NCBI RefSeq assembly: GCF_023650515.1
Contig: NZ_CP096016.1
Coordinates: forward strand, 2,978,001-3,042,000
Source of the DNA: Alkalimarinus coralli
Lineage (GTDB): Bacteria; Pseudomonadota; Gammaproteobacteria; Pseudomonadales; Oleiphilaceae
Length of the DNA stretch: 64,000 nt
Direction: 5' to 3'
Positions within the stretch are counted from its first letter, which is position 1. The number at the start of each line of letters is the position of its first letter. Shown in pieces: positions 40,619-50,417 of this stretch. A program made the position numbers and the translations under genes. The notes beneath the pieces are model-generated. The model searched no databases. It saw nothing but the letters and a program-made list of their open reading frames with translations, and was not told where the DNA came from.

Positions 40619-40963
40619 TTGTATATCGTATTTCTCTTTGGCGGTTAAAACAAAATGCGGGGTAAGCATCAAGCGGAGCTGAAATCAAAATCAGTTTTTT
40701 ATCACTGGCAGTTCGTCCCGTTCTAACAAAAATAGAAATAGAGAGGCCATGAAATGCTCAGGTATTTTGTTAACTCGCTAGTAAGCTATTAAAAGGAAAG
40801 CCAGTTTGATTAGCCGATCGGCATGATGAACGTCATAGACGCACCTATCAAGCTCTTTTAATTATACTGCCCCATCAATGCAGCAACTTTCTTGCATTGA
40901 CAAAATTGCTGCTACATCAATAGAGCAAAAAACCTCTAGTTTTATCTAGTAATGTATTGAGCA

Positions 40964-42007
40964 TTAATCAATACTATCCCGATAAGCTTGCGGCGAAACG
41001 CCAAACCAGCGCTTGAATGCCGCAGAAAAAGCACTATGGTCTCTATAGCCAAGCAGCATCGCAATTTCAAAAATCGACAGGTACTTCGTGGCTAGATAAC
41101 GCTGGGCACCTTCTCGCCTTACGCTATCGAGCAGTGACTGAAAGTTTGTCCCTTCATCCTTGAGTCTTCGTCTAAGTGTTCGCACGCCTATATGTAACTG
41201 CTGGCTAATGGCCTCTTGCCCAATAATACCTTGCGCCAACGAGCGGTTAATGCACTCGGCAACAGTGCAGCTAAAGCGCTGCAAACGCGTTAAAGATTGT
41301 TGAATGCGATCTGCCTGTTCTTTCATCAGGCTGTTAATAAAGGGATCGGACTGAATAATCGGTGTAGATAGCAGATTAACGGGGAACGATACTGTCGCGA
41401 TCGGTTGTTCAAATGAGATTTGATCACCAAACAGAGACGCATAGAGACCGGCATTTTCGGGTGCACAGCCTGTTAGCGCCACCTTGATATTCAATGAGTT
41501 TTCAGAAGTCAGCGTTCTCGCTAACGTTACCCACGCGCTTAGGATAACCTCTTCAAGTATGTTTGAGTAAGGTTCTCGGGTCGTTGTCCAGCTGAGGGTT
41601 GCCCAGTCTTCTGATATCTCTAATGAGGTCTTGCCGGGGGTTAATGTGACGGATTCATATTGAGGAATCACGTTAATGGCTTCGCCTACGGTTTCGCAGC
41701 TCGCGGCCGCGTAACCCAGCGCGCTAAAACTGCCCGGTATCAGTTGGCTACCTAATCTCAAGCCGATTTCCCTGCTATCGCCAGACAACCTGAAAAGCTC
41801 ATCCAACAGTACAATCAAGGTCTCATAGGGCACTCTAGAGACAGGGTCTTGTAACGCAGTTTCTGCAAGGCCTACTCGCTCTTCTATTTGAGCTAGATTT
41901 AGCGCTTGTGACCGGGCCGATTTCAAGAGCCCAATAACGAGTGATGCTGAGACTGTATCTTGATTAAGTTGCACCTGATGATTACTTGTATGGCCACTAT
42001 TCACCAA
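40964..42007 (-). CDS. AraC-family transcriptional regulator
   Basis: A 347-residue protein: N-terminal arabinose-binding-type domain (SVSLVIGLLKSA-like start, GSQLIPGSFSALGYAAASC) and a C-terminal AraC HTH (AISQQLHIGVRTLRRRLKDE, FEIAMLLGYRDHSAFSAAFK). Same subgroup as the broken gene at 22298. It is divergent from the membrane protein at 42101, with 93 bp between, so it probably controls it. Confidence 0.85.
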   Translation of the reverse strand: MVNSGHTSNHQVQLNQDTVSASLVIGLLKSARSQALNLAQIEERVGLAETALQDPVSRVPYETLIVLLDELFRLSGDSREIGLRLGSQLIPGSFSALGYAAASCETVGEAINVIPQYESVTLTPGKTSLEISEDWATLSWTTTREPYSNILEEVILSAWVTLARTLTSENSLNIKVALTGCAPENAGLYASLFGDQISFEQPIATVSFPVNLLSTPIIQSDPFINSLMKEQADRIQQSLTRLQRFSCTVAECINRSLAQGIIGQEAISQQLHIGVRTLRRRLKDEGTNFQSLLDSVRREGAQRYLATKYLSIFEIAMLLGYRDHSAFSAAFKRWFGVSPQAYRDSID

Positions 42008-42100
42008 CGAAAGTCCCCTATTCGATACCGTTGTTGATCCGTTCGATTTTATTATCTATCTCACGTCACCGAAATAAACCCATTGAAAAACGAGTTTTAT

Positions 42101-42739
42101 ATGATTACAGAAAGCGCCCTGCAAGCCCAGTCTCTTCTTAGAGACGCCAGTCAATTTTCATGGCACGTCATCCCTATGTTTCTGGTTGTGCTGTATGTCT
42201 ATTTTATGGAAATAGAGAAAGGTCATTGGAACCGCGTATTGGCTGCCCTGGCTTTTTTCGGCGTGGATATATTCAATGAAATTATTAACGGCATTGTGTT
42301 CCATACCTCTGGTTTTGCCCCGCTGTGGGGCGCACCGGGTAACGATACCGCATTCCTGATATTAATAGGGCTTAATGCTGAAATTTGTATGATGTTTGCC
42401 ATCACAGGCATTGCCGCCACATTGGCATTGCCACAAGACCGAACGATGAAAATCCTAGGAATTAATAACCGGCTATTTCTCGCATGTTGCTTTGCCGCCG
42501 CATCAGTGCTTATTGAGATAGTCTTGAACGCTATCGGCGCATTGACCTGGGAGTGGTCTTTCTGGAGTGCTCAGTTCCCGGTATTCATTTTTCTCTTTGG
42601 CTATCTCACATTCTACCTGATGTGCTACTGGGTTTATGACATGCCTACACGAAAACAGCAGCTATTGACCTTGGGCGGCATCTACACGGTAAATGCACTA
42701 GGCATAGCAGTATTCGGCTTGGGCCTCGGTTGGTTGTAG
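42101..42739 (+). CDS. Uncharacterised six-TM membrane protein
   Basis: A 212-residue integral membrane protein with about six hydrophobic helices, starting at ATG 42101 (ACGAG upstream); an upstream TTG is less likely. Loops include FFGVDIFNEIINGIVFHTSG and WGAPGNDTAFLI, which may be functional because of their polar and aromatic content near the membrane. I do not recognise the family. It lies opposite an AraC regulator. Confidence 0.65.
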   Translation: MITESALQAQSLLRDASQFSWHVIPMFLVVLYVYFMEIEKGHWNRVLAALAFFGVDIFNEIINGIVFHTSGFAPLWGAPGNDTAFLILIGLNAEICMMFAITGIAATLALPQDRTMKILGINNRLFLACCFAAASVLIEIVLNAIGALTWEWSFWSAQFPVFIFLFGYLTFYLMCYWVYDMPTRKQQLLTLGGIYTVNALGIAVFGLGLGWL

Positions 42740-42755
42740 TGTGCATCTGGTGAAG

Positions 42756-44690
42756 TTAGTCGAATGACTCGACCCAGGCCTTAACATCCGCAAACCGATA
42801 CTGTTCAAGTGTTGAAAAGCCTGTGAGCGAACGGGCTTTTAGTCGGGTAAAAATGGGGGTAGTCAGGCCACACAAAAAACGGCTAATTAAAACCGACGTC
42901 GCTTCATCGCCCAACTTGTCTCGAATGTCTTGCGTTAGCTGCGGGTAGTCATACTGCTCCAGAGACCGAAGCGGCGGAACAGCCGGTATGCTCGCCGGTT
43001 GACCGGCACAAACGGAGCAGTGTCCACAGTCAGTCAGCAACCGATGGTCAGAGAAATATTCAGCCAGTTGCCGGCTCAGACATGCCTCGCTGGTAAAAAA
43101 AGCAATCAGCCGATGGATTCGCTCTATCTCGCTCTGCTCTTTGGCACTAAAGCGGTCAAACAGTGAGGTAGCAAGGCGATTTTGATCAAAGCCTGGGCTT
43201 GTAATTTCATAAAGTTGTGTCATCTGCTTGGTCTGCAACTCAATTAAACCTTGCTCATCAAGATACCCCAGGGCATTTAACACTCGACTCCGCTCACTGG
43301 GGTAGCATTGGTTGAGCTGTTCAAAGTTAACGGTCGCCCAGGTTCTCGCTTTATCTGAAGAATCGATAATCGCATTGATAAACGCCTGACGTTCAGCGTT
43401 GAAACGAGAAACGACCTCTTCTTGTGGTAGCAGAAGCTTATATTTATATTCCGCAAAATAACTATATACCGGCTTGATAATCTGAAATATTTCGAGGTAT
43501 ACCAGTAGGGTTTTGAGGCTAAGCGGGCGGATATTCGACCGGGTTGACAGGCTATTAAGCACGACCTCCCACTGATATGCCCCACTGGAAACACACTGTG
43601 CGATTTCATTCAATACATAGTGAATAGCGGATAGCTCAGGGGTATCGCCGTAGACAAAGTTTTCCAGCACATTCAGGTTATCGCCATTCACCAGCACCAG
43701 GCAGTCTGACGGTTCTCCATCTCGCCCGGCACGGCCGATTTCCTGGGCGTAATTCTCAATCGATTTAGGCAAATCATAGTGAGCAACAAAACGGATATCG
43801 CTTTTGTCGATCCCCATACCAAACGCAATCGTCGCCACAATCACCGGCAATTCACCGGTCATAAACTTCTGTTGCACCGCTTGCCGAAGCTCACTATTCA
43901 TACCTGCATGATAGGCCTGTGCCGGAATATTGAGCTGCCTCAGTTGTTCTGCGACCTGCTCCGCAGTTTGTTGTAGCGTGACATAAACAATACCTGATTG
44001 ACCTGCACGCCCCTTAAGCCACTGGCTTAGGCAGCCCAGCTTGTCTTCGCTGGCAACACCTTGAGCCAGCAGGTTGAGGTTTGAGCGGTAAAACCCGGTT
44101 AGCGTAATGTCTTTTGTTTCAATACCAAATTTACGCCCCATGTCTTCTATCACTGGCTGCGTCGCGGTTGCCGTCAGCAGGAGGGTCTGCTTGATATTAA
44201 ATTCGCGTCGGTATTGCGGTAATTTGAGATAATCTGGCCTGAAATTATGCCCCCACTCCGAAATACAGTGCGCTTCATCAACTACCAGCAGTGAAACGGG
44301 AACCTGACGCATAAACTGGCGGAAGCGCTCATTATTCAACCGCTCAACCGAAATCATCAGTATTTTGATGCGTCCTTCACGGATGCCGTTCATGACCTCA
44401 GCAGACTCTTCCCTGCTTTGGGTGGAGTCAATACTCGCGGCGGGAATGCCCTTTTGGGCCAGGAAATCCAGTTGATCTTGCATCAACGCCAGCAATGGCG
44501 AGACAACTAACGTCAGATGGGGTAGGTGCAATGCTGAAAACTGATAACAGAGAGACTTGCCTGAGCCGGTGGGAAAAATTGCGGCTGCACTTCGCCCCTC
44601 AGCAATGGCCCGAACAACGTCTGCCTGTCCGGGGCGAAACGAAGAAAAACCAAAGTGCGTTTGTAATAGCTTTTGCAGGTTCTCAGTCAT
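42756..44690 (-). CDS. recQ: RecQ-family ATP-dependent DNA helicase
   Basis: A 644-residue protein from MTENLQKLLQTHFGFSSFRP; the upstream in-frame extension is not conserved in type. Motifs: FPTGSGKSLCYQ (I), VSPLLALMQDQ (Ia), VVDEAHCISEWGHNFRPDY (II and aromatic-rich loop), LTATAT (III), GIVYVTLQQTAE (IV), ATIAFGMGIDKSDIRFVAHY (V), QEIGRAGRDGE (VI). A zinc-binding region with CGHCSVC is at about residue 575. No clear HRDC domain. It unwinds DNA 3' to 5' in repair. Confidence 0.9.
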   Translation of the reverse strand: MTENLQKLLQTHFGFSSFRPGQADVVRAIAEGRSAAAIFPTGSGKSLCYQFSALHLPHLTLVVSPLLALMQDQLDFLAQKGIPAASIDSTQSREESAEVMNGIREGRIKILMISVERLNNERFRQFMRQVPVSLLVVDEAHCISEWGHNFRPDYLKLPQYRREFNIKQTLLLTATATQPVIEDMGRKFGIETKDITLTGFYRSNLNLLAQGVASEDKLGCLSQWLKGRAGQSGIVYVTLQQTAEQVAEQLRQLNIPAQAYHAGMNSELRQAVQQKFMTGELPVIVATIAFGMGIDKSDIRFVAHYDLPKSIENYAQEIGRAGRDGEPSDCLVLVNGDNLNVLENFVYGDTPELSAIHYVLNEIAQCVSSGAYQWEVVLNSLSTRSNIRPLSLKTLLVYLEIFQIIKPVYSYFAEYKYKLLLPQEEVVSRFNAERQAFINAIIDSSDKARTWATVNFEQLNQCYPSERSRVLNALGYLDEQGLIELQTKQMTQLYEITSPGFDQNRLATSLFDRFSAKEQSEIERIHRLIAFFTSEACLSRQLAEYFSDHRLLTDCGHCSVCAGQPASIPAVPPLRSLEQYDYPQLTQDIRDKLGDEATSVLISRFLCGLTTPIFTRLKARSLTGFSTLEQYRFADVKAWVESFD

Positions 44691-44715
44691 ACTCTTTAAA
44701 ACCTTGTTAAAACAG

Positions 44716-45054
44716 TTAGCGCTGGGTAAACAGGATATAAGCAATAAAAAGTATCCAGGAAGTCAGCAACAAAACCCAGGGTAGCCGAGATGGCTTTACT
44801 GGCGTAACTTCAACGGTTTCTACGTCGCTCTCCTGATGTTTGGCCTGGGCAGCCTTTTTCTGTTGCTTATTCAGCTCACGCGATTTCGCTTTTTGCTGTT
44901 TTTTGTAGTGTTCAATTCCCTTTTGAATCCCTTGGGAGATTAACTTCGTCTGTTCTTTAGTTTGACCCGGCTTTTGCGTGGCACGAGCAATCTGCATCGC
45001 CTCTTCCCGGGTTTTCTCAGATATTGCTTGGTGTCTTTTTGAGTATTTGGCCAT
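44716..45054 (-). CDS. DUF2956 family protein
   Basis: A 112-residue protein starting MAKYSKRHQAISEKTREEAM (ATG 45054). The basic helical N-terminus with ARATQKPGQTKEQTKLISQG and IQKGIEHYKKQQKAKSREL is the DUF2956 pattern. A single TM helix lies at the C-terminus (PWVLLLTSWILFIAYILF). Function unknown. It lies 25 bp upstream of recQ on the same strand. Confidence 0.8.
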   Translation of the reverse strand: MAKYSKRHQAISEKTREEAMQIARATQKPGQTKEQTKLISQGIQKGIEHYKKQQKAKSRELNKQQKKAAQAKHQESDVETVEVTPVKPSRLPWVLLLTSWILFIAYILFTQR

Positions 45055-45225
45055 CATTTCACCGAAGTCACAAAGTAAGCGCGATATCACGACATACTAA
45101 CAGAGATTACTTGTGCCCTGTCATTTAATCTAGGTAGAATCAGAGCTTGCTTAACGCCTGTTATCGATTGAGTTTTAGTTCATATAGACCCAATAGAGCC
45201 TTAACAGATGGCTTAATAATAAGAT

Positions 45226-45387
45226 GAGAGCTGTTGCACGACGTTATGAGCGAAGCAAAGACAAGGCAAAAAATGACGAAAAAGCGCAGTTTATAGGTTA
45301 TAAGTCCCGGTCGACCCCGGAGAGCGCACAATTTTAAGTCATTTTTTAACGCTGTATTTGTAAGCGCAGTAGTCGTGCAAGACTCTC
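45226..45387. mobile_element. MITE-like repeat abutting the efflux operon
   Basis: About 160 bp bounded by imperfect inverted ends (GAGAGCTGTTGCACGAC, and GTCGTGCAAGACTCTC). It has the inside of a common gammaproteobacterial repeat, with AAGACAAGGC, AAATGACG and GCAGTTTATAGG motifs. It has no ORF. The right end stops a few bases before the FUSC start codon. Confidence 0.55.
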
Positions 45388-45398
45388 AAGAGATGACA

Positions 45399-47630
45399 AT
45401 GTCAGAAAAAGCCTTGGATGGCACCAAAAAAACAGCTTCAGCTCGCTCGTTTTTATCCTTTAACAATTGGCTATGGCCGTTTTGCCTGAGCGAAAAGTTC
45501 AAGTTTGCCTCTAAAGTCGCCTTAAGCCTGACACTATCATTTCTAATTCCTATGGCGATGGGTTGGCCGCAAGCTTCAACCGCAGCCACCACTGTCATGC
45601 TGATCGCATCCATCAGCAGTCAACGAGAGTCATTAGCTAAAGGAACGTTTCGGGTCATCGGTACGGTGATTGGTGCCGTAATAGGCCTTTTACTGGTAGG
45701 GTTGTTCGCCCAGGATCGACTGCTCTACATGCTCGCAGTATCGCTGACCGTTGCGATTATTTTTTATATTCGCAATGCCTACACCAAAGACCCGACCCTT
45801 TTTATGCTGACAGGGGTTATGGTCTTGATGATGTCTAATGGTGGGGATGCGGATGGCGCATTTCTTTACGGTGTCGAGCGAGCATTTATGACAACGTTCG
45901 GTGTTATGGTTTATACCTTGGTCGGAGTGTTTGTTTTCCCATCAAAAACAGAACAGAACCTTAAACAGCTGGCTAACGAACTCAGTACACTGCAACTCAA
46001 GGTCTTTAAACGCATCACGGCCAACACCGCCAATAATAAAACGAACGACACGCAACTAATTCAGCAACTCTATGCCGCTCAAGACGCGCTGGAAAAGCGG
46101 TATGCGTTACTGAGTAGCGAATACAGTGACCTTTCTGCCTACAAAAATGAGTGGAATTTAACCCTTTGCTACTACAAACAACTCACTCAACTACTGGTAT
46201 CAGTTGCGGAAAGCCATGAGGGCGAAGACCTTGATAGCGCGCTATTCATACACAACTATAGCCGTGCGGTTTCAAACATTGAGTTACTATTTGAGTCAAC
46301 GCAAAACGCCTGGCAGCCGGAAAACAGCAAAACACCACCCACGCCTATTCAGGAGATTAAGTTAAACAACGAAGCTTTAGATCGTTGCTCTCATTTTCAA
46401 AAAGGCAGCGTCATCACGTTCAACTACCTTTTAAATTCACTGCAAGAAAAACTATCAAACCTTGTTTTAACCATTCGGTGCATTGACTCAGTAACGGAAA
46501 CAGCTCACTTTAAAGAACCATTGCCTCGTAAATCGAGCCTGTTTTTATGGTGGGACGCGGAAAACGCCAAAACAGCAATAAAGGTCTTTGTCGGTTATTG
46601 GGTTGCCGCCATTTTCTGGATCTACTTTAACCCTCCAGGTGGCTATAGTTTTGTTATTTTCTCAACTATTTTTATTTCGCTGCTTTCTTTTCTGCCTGTC
46701 CACCCGGCCATGCTGCTCGTGCTGTTTACCTTTGGTTTTCTGTTCTCGGTGCCATCTTATGTTTTTATACTTCCGCAACTGAGCTTAGGCATCGAACTGG
46801 GCATATTCATTTTCATCTATACCTTCATTGCGTTTTATCTGTTTAAAGGCCCTGTCACCATATTCTTCTTACTGGGCTTATTTATTCTCGGAATCGAGAA
46901 TACCATGACCTACCATTTCGGCATTATGCTAACCATCATACTGATGTATTACTTAATCGTATTGATGATTGTCGTCTCTTATTACCTGCCATTTTCATCT
47001 AAACCAGAACACCTTTTTTATGTAATGAAAGAACGGTTTTTTAGGCATGCCTCGGGGGTATTGTGTTTTAGCCAGTTTACCAGCCCTGTGTCATCTGTCT
47101 TCAGTTTGAACCAGCTGCGATACCGTTGGCACGCCAAAACGATGAGTGAAACCGTTAATAAGCTCAGGTTGTGGGGCAGCAAAATTAACCATCAGTATTT
47201 TGATTCTTTGTCACCCGAGTCAATAAATGCCTTTGCCGATGCCTGTAATTTACTCCGCAACCAGCTCAATACACTTGACATAGCAGGGGAAAAATTACGT
47301 CACAATCGCCTGATAAAAACGGCAGAAGCAGCCTATAACAAGGTGCACTCAAACCAGACAGCCATAGCGCTAACAGAAGGGTTGGCCGCTGGAAAAGACA
47401 CAGCGGTTTTAAACAAACTTTTTAATGCCTACTACAATGAGAATCAACACACAGAAAATAAACTGGAAAAATTCTTTAAAAGCGTCGATTTAGATCGTTA
47501 CTCTCACACAGAAATATCAGGTTTCTATATTCTGTTACACCTGAAAAAAAATGTCTTTGAGGCTATCAATCAATGCAAGACTAGCTATGAAGAAGTCAAT
47601 TGGGCAAGTTTGCAACAAAAGAGATTTTAA
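45399..47630 (+). CDS. FUSC/AaeB-type aromatic acid exporter
   Basis: A 743-residue inner-membrane protein from ATG 45399 with AAGAG upstream. Two FUSC membrane blocks (about residues 30-180 and 385-550) with helices such as VALSLTLSFLIPMAMGWPQA and VFVGYWVAAIFWIYFNPPG, separated and followed by cytosolic helical regions. Homologous to AaeB, which works with AaeA (HlyD family) and AaeX (DUF1656) to expel aromatic acids. Its upstream DNA is a MITE-like element, so its promoter may lie within or beyond it. Confidence 0.85.
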   Translation: MSEKALDGTKKTASARSFLSFNNWLWPFCLSEKFKFASKVALSLTLSFLIPMAMGWPQASTAATTVMLIASISSQRESLAKGTFRVIGTVIGAVIGLLLVGLFAQDRLLYMLAVSLTVAIIFYIRNAYTKDPTLFMLTGVMVLMMSNGGDADGAFLYGVERAFMTTFGVMVYTLVGVFVFPSKTEQNLKQLANELSTLQLKVFKRITANTANNKTNDTQLIQQLYAAQDALEKRYALLSSEYSDLSAYKNEWNLTLCYYKQLTQLLVSVAESHEGEDLDSALFIHNYSRAVSNIELLFESTQNAWQPENSKTPPTPIQEIKLNNEALDRCSHFQKGSVITFNYLLNSLQEKLSNLVLTIRCIDSVTETAHFKEPLPRKSSLFLWWDAENAKTAIKVFVGYWVAAIFWIYFNPPGGYSFVIFSTIFISLLSFLPVHPAMLLVLFTFGFLFSVPSYVFILPQLSLGIELGIFIFIYTFIAFYLFKGPVTIFFLLGLFILGIENTMTYHFGIMLTIILMYYLIVLMIVVSYYLPFSSKPEHLFYVMKERFFRHASGVLCFSQFTSPVSSVFSLNQLRYRWHAKTMSETVNKLRLWGSKINHQYFDSLSPESINAFADACNLLRNQLNTLDIAGEKLRHNRLIKTAEAAYNKVHSNQTAIALTEGLAAGKDTAVLNKLFNAYYNENQHTENKLEKFFKSVDLDRYSHTEISGFYILLHLKKNVFEAINQCKTSYEEVNWASLQQKRF

Positions 47631-47638
47631 TGTGATCA

Positions 47639-49300
47639 ATGATGAATAGTCTCAACCTTACAACAGGATGTAAAAGGTACGTTAAATCATGCCTATCAAT
47701 ACTCGCGCTATATAGTCTTGCCGCCTGCAGTGTTGTCGGCCCAAATTTTGAACCCACCGACACCATTCAGCTACCCACCAGTTGGAACAAAAACGACACT
47801 AAAAAAGCAGAGTTAAATACACGTCAATGGTGGAAGCAGTTTAACGATCCAACACTCAATCGCTTGGTCGAGGCTGCAAGCCAACAAAACCTGGATGTTG
47901 AGGCCGCAGGTTTGCGCATTCTACAGGCAAGAATGGTGTACAGTATTTCGGATGCATTGAGCTACCCGCAAGTTCAGGTAGTGTCTGGCCAACTGGCAAA
48001 AATTTACACTGATGATAAGTCATACACGAATGCAGCGCTGTCATTTGATGCAGGCTGGGAAATGGATGTATGGGGAAAGTATGCCCGAGGCTTGGAGTCA
48101 GCAAACGCTGCATTATACGCATCAATTGCCTCGTACAATAACATTGCGGTTAGTATAAGCGCCGAAGTTGCCAGAAACTACGTTAACTACCGGACCTTTC
48201 AGGAGCGGGTATTGCTGTCGCAACGGAATATTCAAATACAGCAAAGGGTCGTAGAAATTACTCAGGTTCAGTATGACTCGGGCAATGTCACCGAGCTGGA
48301 TGTGCAACAAGCCAAAAGCCAGCTCTATGGTACTCAAGCAGCCCTGCCCGCATTGCAAATTGGTATGATGCAATCCCGCAACGCCCTAGCGGTTTTGCTA
48401 GGAACATTGCCAGAGAAAATCGATGCCACTCTAGCGTCAAACGATATTAATGATCGAATAAAAACATACTTAACTCAGTACGATAGCAACGCAGCTAAAC
48501 GTGCATCCGCGAATAACCAGAATTATTCGCTGGTTCCGACCCCTCCGACAATTGACCCCGAAATAGATGCCTCACTGGTTTTAAGGCGACCGGATCTGCA
48601 AGTGGCTGAGCAGCAAGCTCGCGCACAGAGTGCGCAGATAGGCATCGCTGAATCAGCGCTTTACCCTAGTTTTTCACTATTTGGCTCAATTGGTGTGAAT
48701 AGTACCGAAGAGTCAAGCACCAGCTTTAGCCTAAGTGATTCTCTAACAGTGGCTGTTGGGCCTTCATTTTCGTGGAATATATTTCAATATGGTCGCGTAA
48801 AAAATAACATCCGCTTAGAAGACGCTCGCTTCCAGGAAGCCCTCACCAATTACAATAAAAAAGTACTGCTTGCGATCCAGGAAGTAAGTAATTCACTATC
48901 ATCTTATCAACTCTACCAGACACAAGAAGCACTCAGGCTAAAGGCTGTCAACGCCGCCGTGCGCGCATTTAATATTTCCATGACACAGTATGAAAATGGC
49001 CAAATCAACTTTGAGCGCCTACTCAGTTCAGTGGAAAAAATGACGCGCAGCGAAGATAGTCACGCCCAAACCAAAGGCAATATTGCAAATCAGGTTATTG
49101 CGCTGTATAAGTCGCTGGGTGGAGGCTGGGAAGCCAATAGCGGTAAAGCATTCGTAAGTAACTCGGTCATCGAAACAATGAAGGCGAGAACAGACTGGGG
49201 TGATCAGCTAGAAGCGCCACAAACACTTCCATCGCTCGTCAATCAGCGCGAAGAACAACCTAATATCGGGCCAGGGATCGATAACAAGGAGGTACAATAA
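47639..49300 (+). CDS. NodT/OprM-type outer-membrane efflux lipoprotein
   Basis: A 553-residue protein with a lipobox (YSLAACSVVGPNFEP), RQWWKQFNDPTLNRLVEAAS and the repeated outer-membrane efflux domain (GWEMDVWGKYARGLE, LDASLVLRRPDLQVAEQQAR, LFGSIGVN). It forms the TolC-like exit duct for the FUSC-HlyD pair. The C-terminus extends about 60 residues past the usual end, rich in Asn/Glu/Pro. Its stop overlaps the DUF1656 start (TAATG). Confidence 0.9.
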   Translation: MMNSLNLTTGCKRYVKSCLSILALYSLAACSVVGPNFEPTDTIQLPTSWNKNDTKKAELNTRQWWKQFNDPTLNRLVEAASQQNLDVEAAGLRILQARMVYSISDALSYPQVQVVSGQLAKIYTDDKSYTNAALSFDAGWEMDVWGKYARGLESANAALYASIASYNNIAVSISAEVARNYVNYRTFQERVLLSQRNIQIQQRVVEITQVQYDSGNVTELDVQQAKSQLYGTQAALPALQIGMMQSRNALAVLLGTLPEKIDATLASNDINDRIKTYLTQYDSNAAKRASANNQNYSLVPTPPTIDPEIDASLVLRRPDLQVAEQQARAQSAQIGIAESALYPSFSLFGSIGVNSTEESSTSFSLSDSLTVAVGPSFSWNIFQYGRVKNNIRLEDARFQEALTNYNKKVLLAIQEVSNSLSSYQLYQTQEALRLKAVNAAVRAFNISMTQYENGQINFERLLSSVEKMTRSEDSHAQTKGNIANQVIALYKSLGGGWEANSGKAFVSNSVIETMKARTDWGDQLEAPQTLPSLVNQREEQPNIGPGIDNKEVQ

Positions 49301-49509
49301 TGCAGGTGCCGCACGAGCTGGCGATTGGCGATGTGTATTACTCTCCATTTTTATTGGTCATCGTACTTTCGCTTATCGCAACCTGGATAACCATTGCTAT
49401 TTTGAATAAGACCCGCGTATCTCGATTGATTGCGTTTCCATCCACAACCTTTATCGCGATCATGCTGCTTTACATGGTAGGCATTGATCATTTTTTCTTA
49501 CCGTTTTAG
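49300..49509 (+). CDS. aaeX: DUF1656 (AaeX-like) small membrane protein
   Basis: A 69-residue protein with two TM helices (LVIVLSLIATWITIAIL and STTFIAIMLLYMVG) and the typical start PHELAIGDVYYSPFLL. A strong AAGGAGG precedes ATG 49300. Always found with AaeA/AaeB-type pumps; exact role unknown. Confidence 0.9.
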   Translation: MQVPHELAIGDVYYSPFLLVIVLSLIATWITIAILNKTRVSRLIAFPSTTFIAIMLLYMVGIDHFFLPF

Positions 49510-49517
49510 GTGCGACA

Positions 49518-50408
49518 TTGAACACGCTAAAGAAGCTATTAGTCATCTCGTTGAATATCATCATTATTGGTGGTGCGCTCTATTTTGCGTACCAAAAATA
49601 TGAGGATTACTTTAATAACCCCTGGACGCGAGATGGTCAGGTTCGGGCTAATATTATCAAGGTTGCGCCCCGTATTTCTGGCCCTATCACGCAGCTGGCC
49701 ATAAAGGATAATCAATTTGTTCGCCAGGGAGATTTGCTGTTCCAAATAGATCCAAGTACTTATGAAGTCGCATTAGCTCAGGCTGAAGCCTCGCTTAAAC
49801 GAGCTAGAGTAAACTCTCGTGGCAAAAAGATAGAGTACGACAGACTGAAAGATATTCGCGCCAAAGACAAAGGGGCTGTATCTCACAAAGATCTCAGTCG
49901 CCGCCAAACTGCCTATGAAGAATCATTGCTTGCCATCAAAGTCTCGGAAGAACAGCTAAAGGCCGCGCAGCTAAATCTAAAGTTTACCAACGTCTATGCA
50001 TCTGTGGACGGGTATGTCTCAAACGTAGACATTCAACTAGGTACACAAGCCGTGGCAAACCAACCACTGTTAGCACTTATTGATAGCAGTAGTTTTTGGG
50101 TATTTGGCTATTTCCGCGAGAATCAGTTACCGCAGATTCAAATCGGAAATAGCGCGATGGTGACGTTGATGGCGCACCCTGAACAGCCTATAGAAGGCTA
50201 CGTAGAGTCTATCGGCTGGGGGATTGCGCCGAAAGATGGCAAAGTCGGTTATAACCTGCTGCCCGATGTGAACCCTGTTTTCCAGTGGATTCGTCTAGCC
50301 CAACGTATTCCAGTCCGTATTTCGCTAAAACAATTGCCAGAGGGCATTAACCTGCGGTTCGGGTTATCAGCGTCTATTATGGTCATGCAGGAAGATAAGA
50401 AAAAGTAG
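49518..50408 (+). CDS. aaeA: HlyD-family periplasmic adaptor (AaeA-like)
   Basis: A 296-residue protein with a TTG start at 49518. TM anchor (LLVISLNIIIIGGALYFAY), WTRDGQVRANIIKVAPRISG, a biotin-lipoyl-like half (IKDNQFVRQGDLLFQIDPST), a helical hairpin and a beta domain (GYVSNVDIQLGTQAVANQPL). It links the FUSC pump to the outer-membrane duct. Confidence 0.9.
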   Translation: MNTLKKLLVISLNIIIIGGALYFAYQKYEDYFNNPWTRDGQVRANIIKVAPRISGPITQLAIKDNQFVRQGDLLFQIDPSTYEVALAQAEASLKRARVNSRGKKIEYDRLKDIRAKDKGAVSHKDLSRRQTAYEESLLAIKVSEEQLKAAQLNLKFTNVYASVDGYVSNVDIQLGTQAVANQPLLALIDSSSFWVFGYFRENQLPQIQIGNSAMVTLMAHPEQPIEGYVESIGWGIAPKDGKVGYNLLPDVNPVFQWIRLAQRIPVRISLKQLPEGINLRFGLSASIMVMQEDKKK

Positions 50409-50417
50409 ACAACACCT

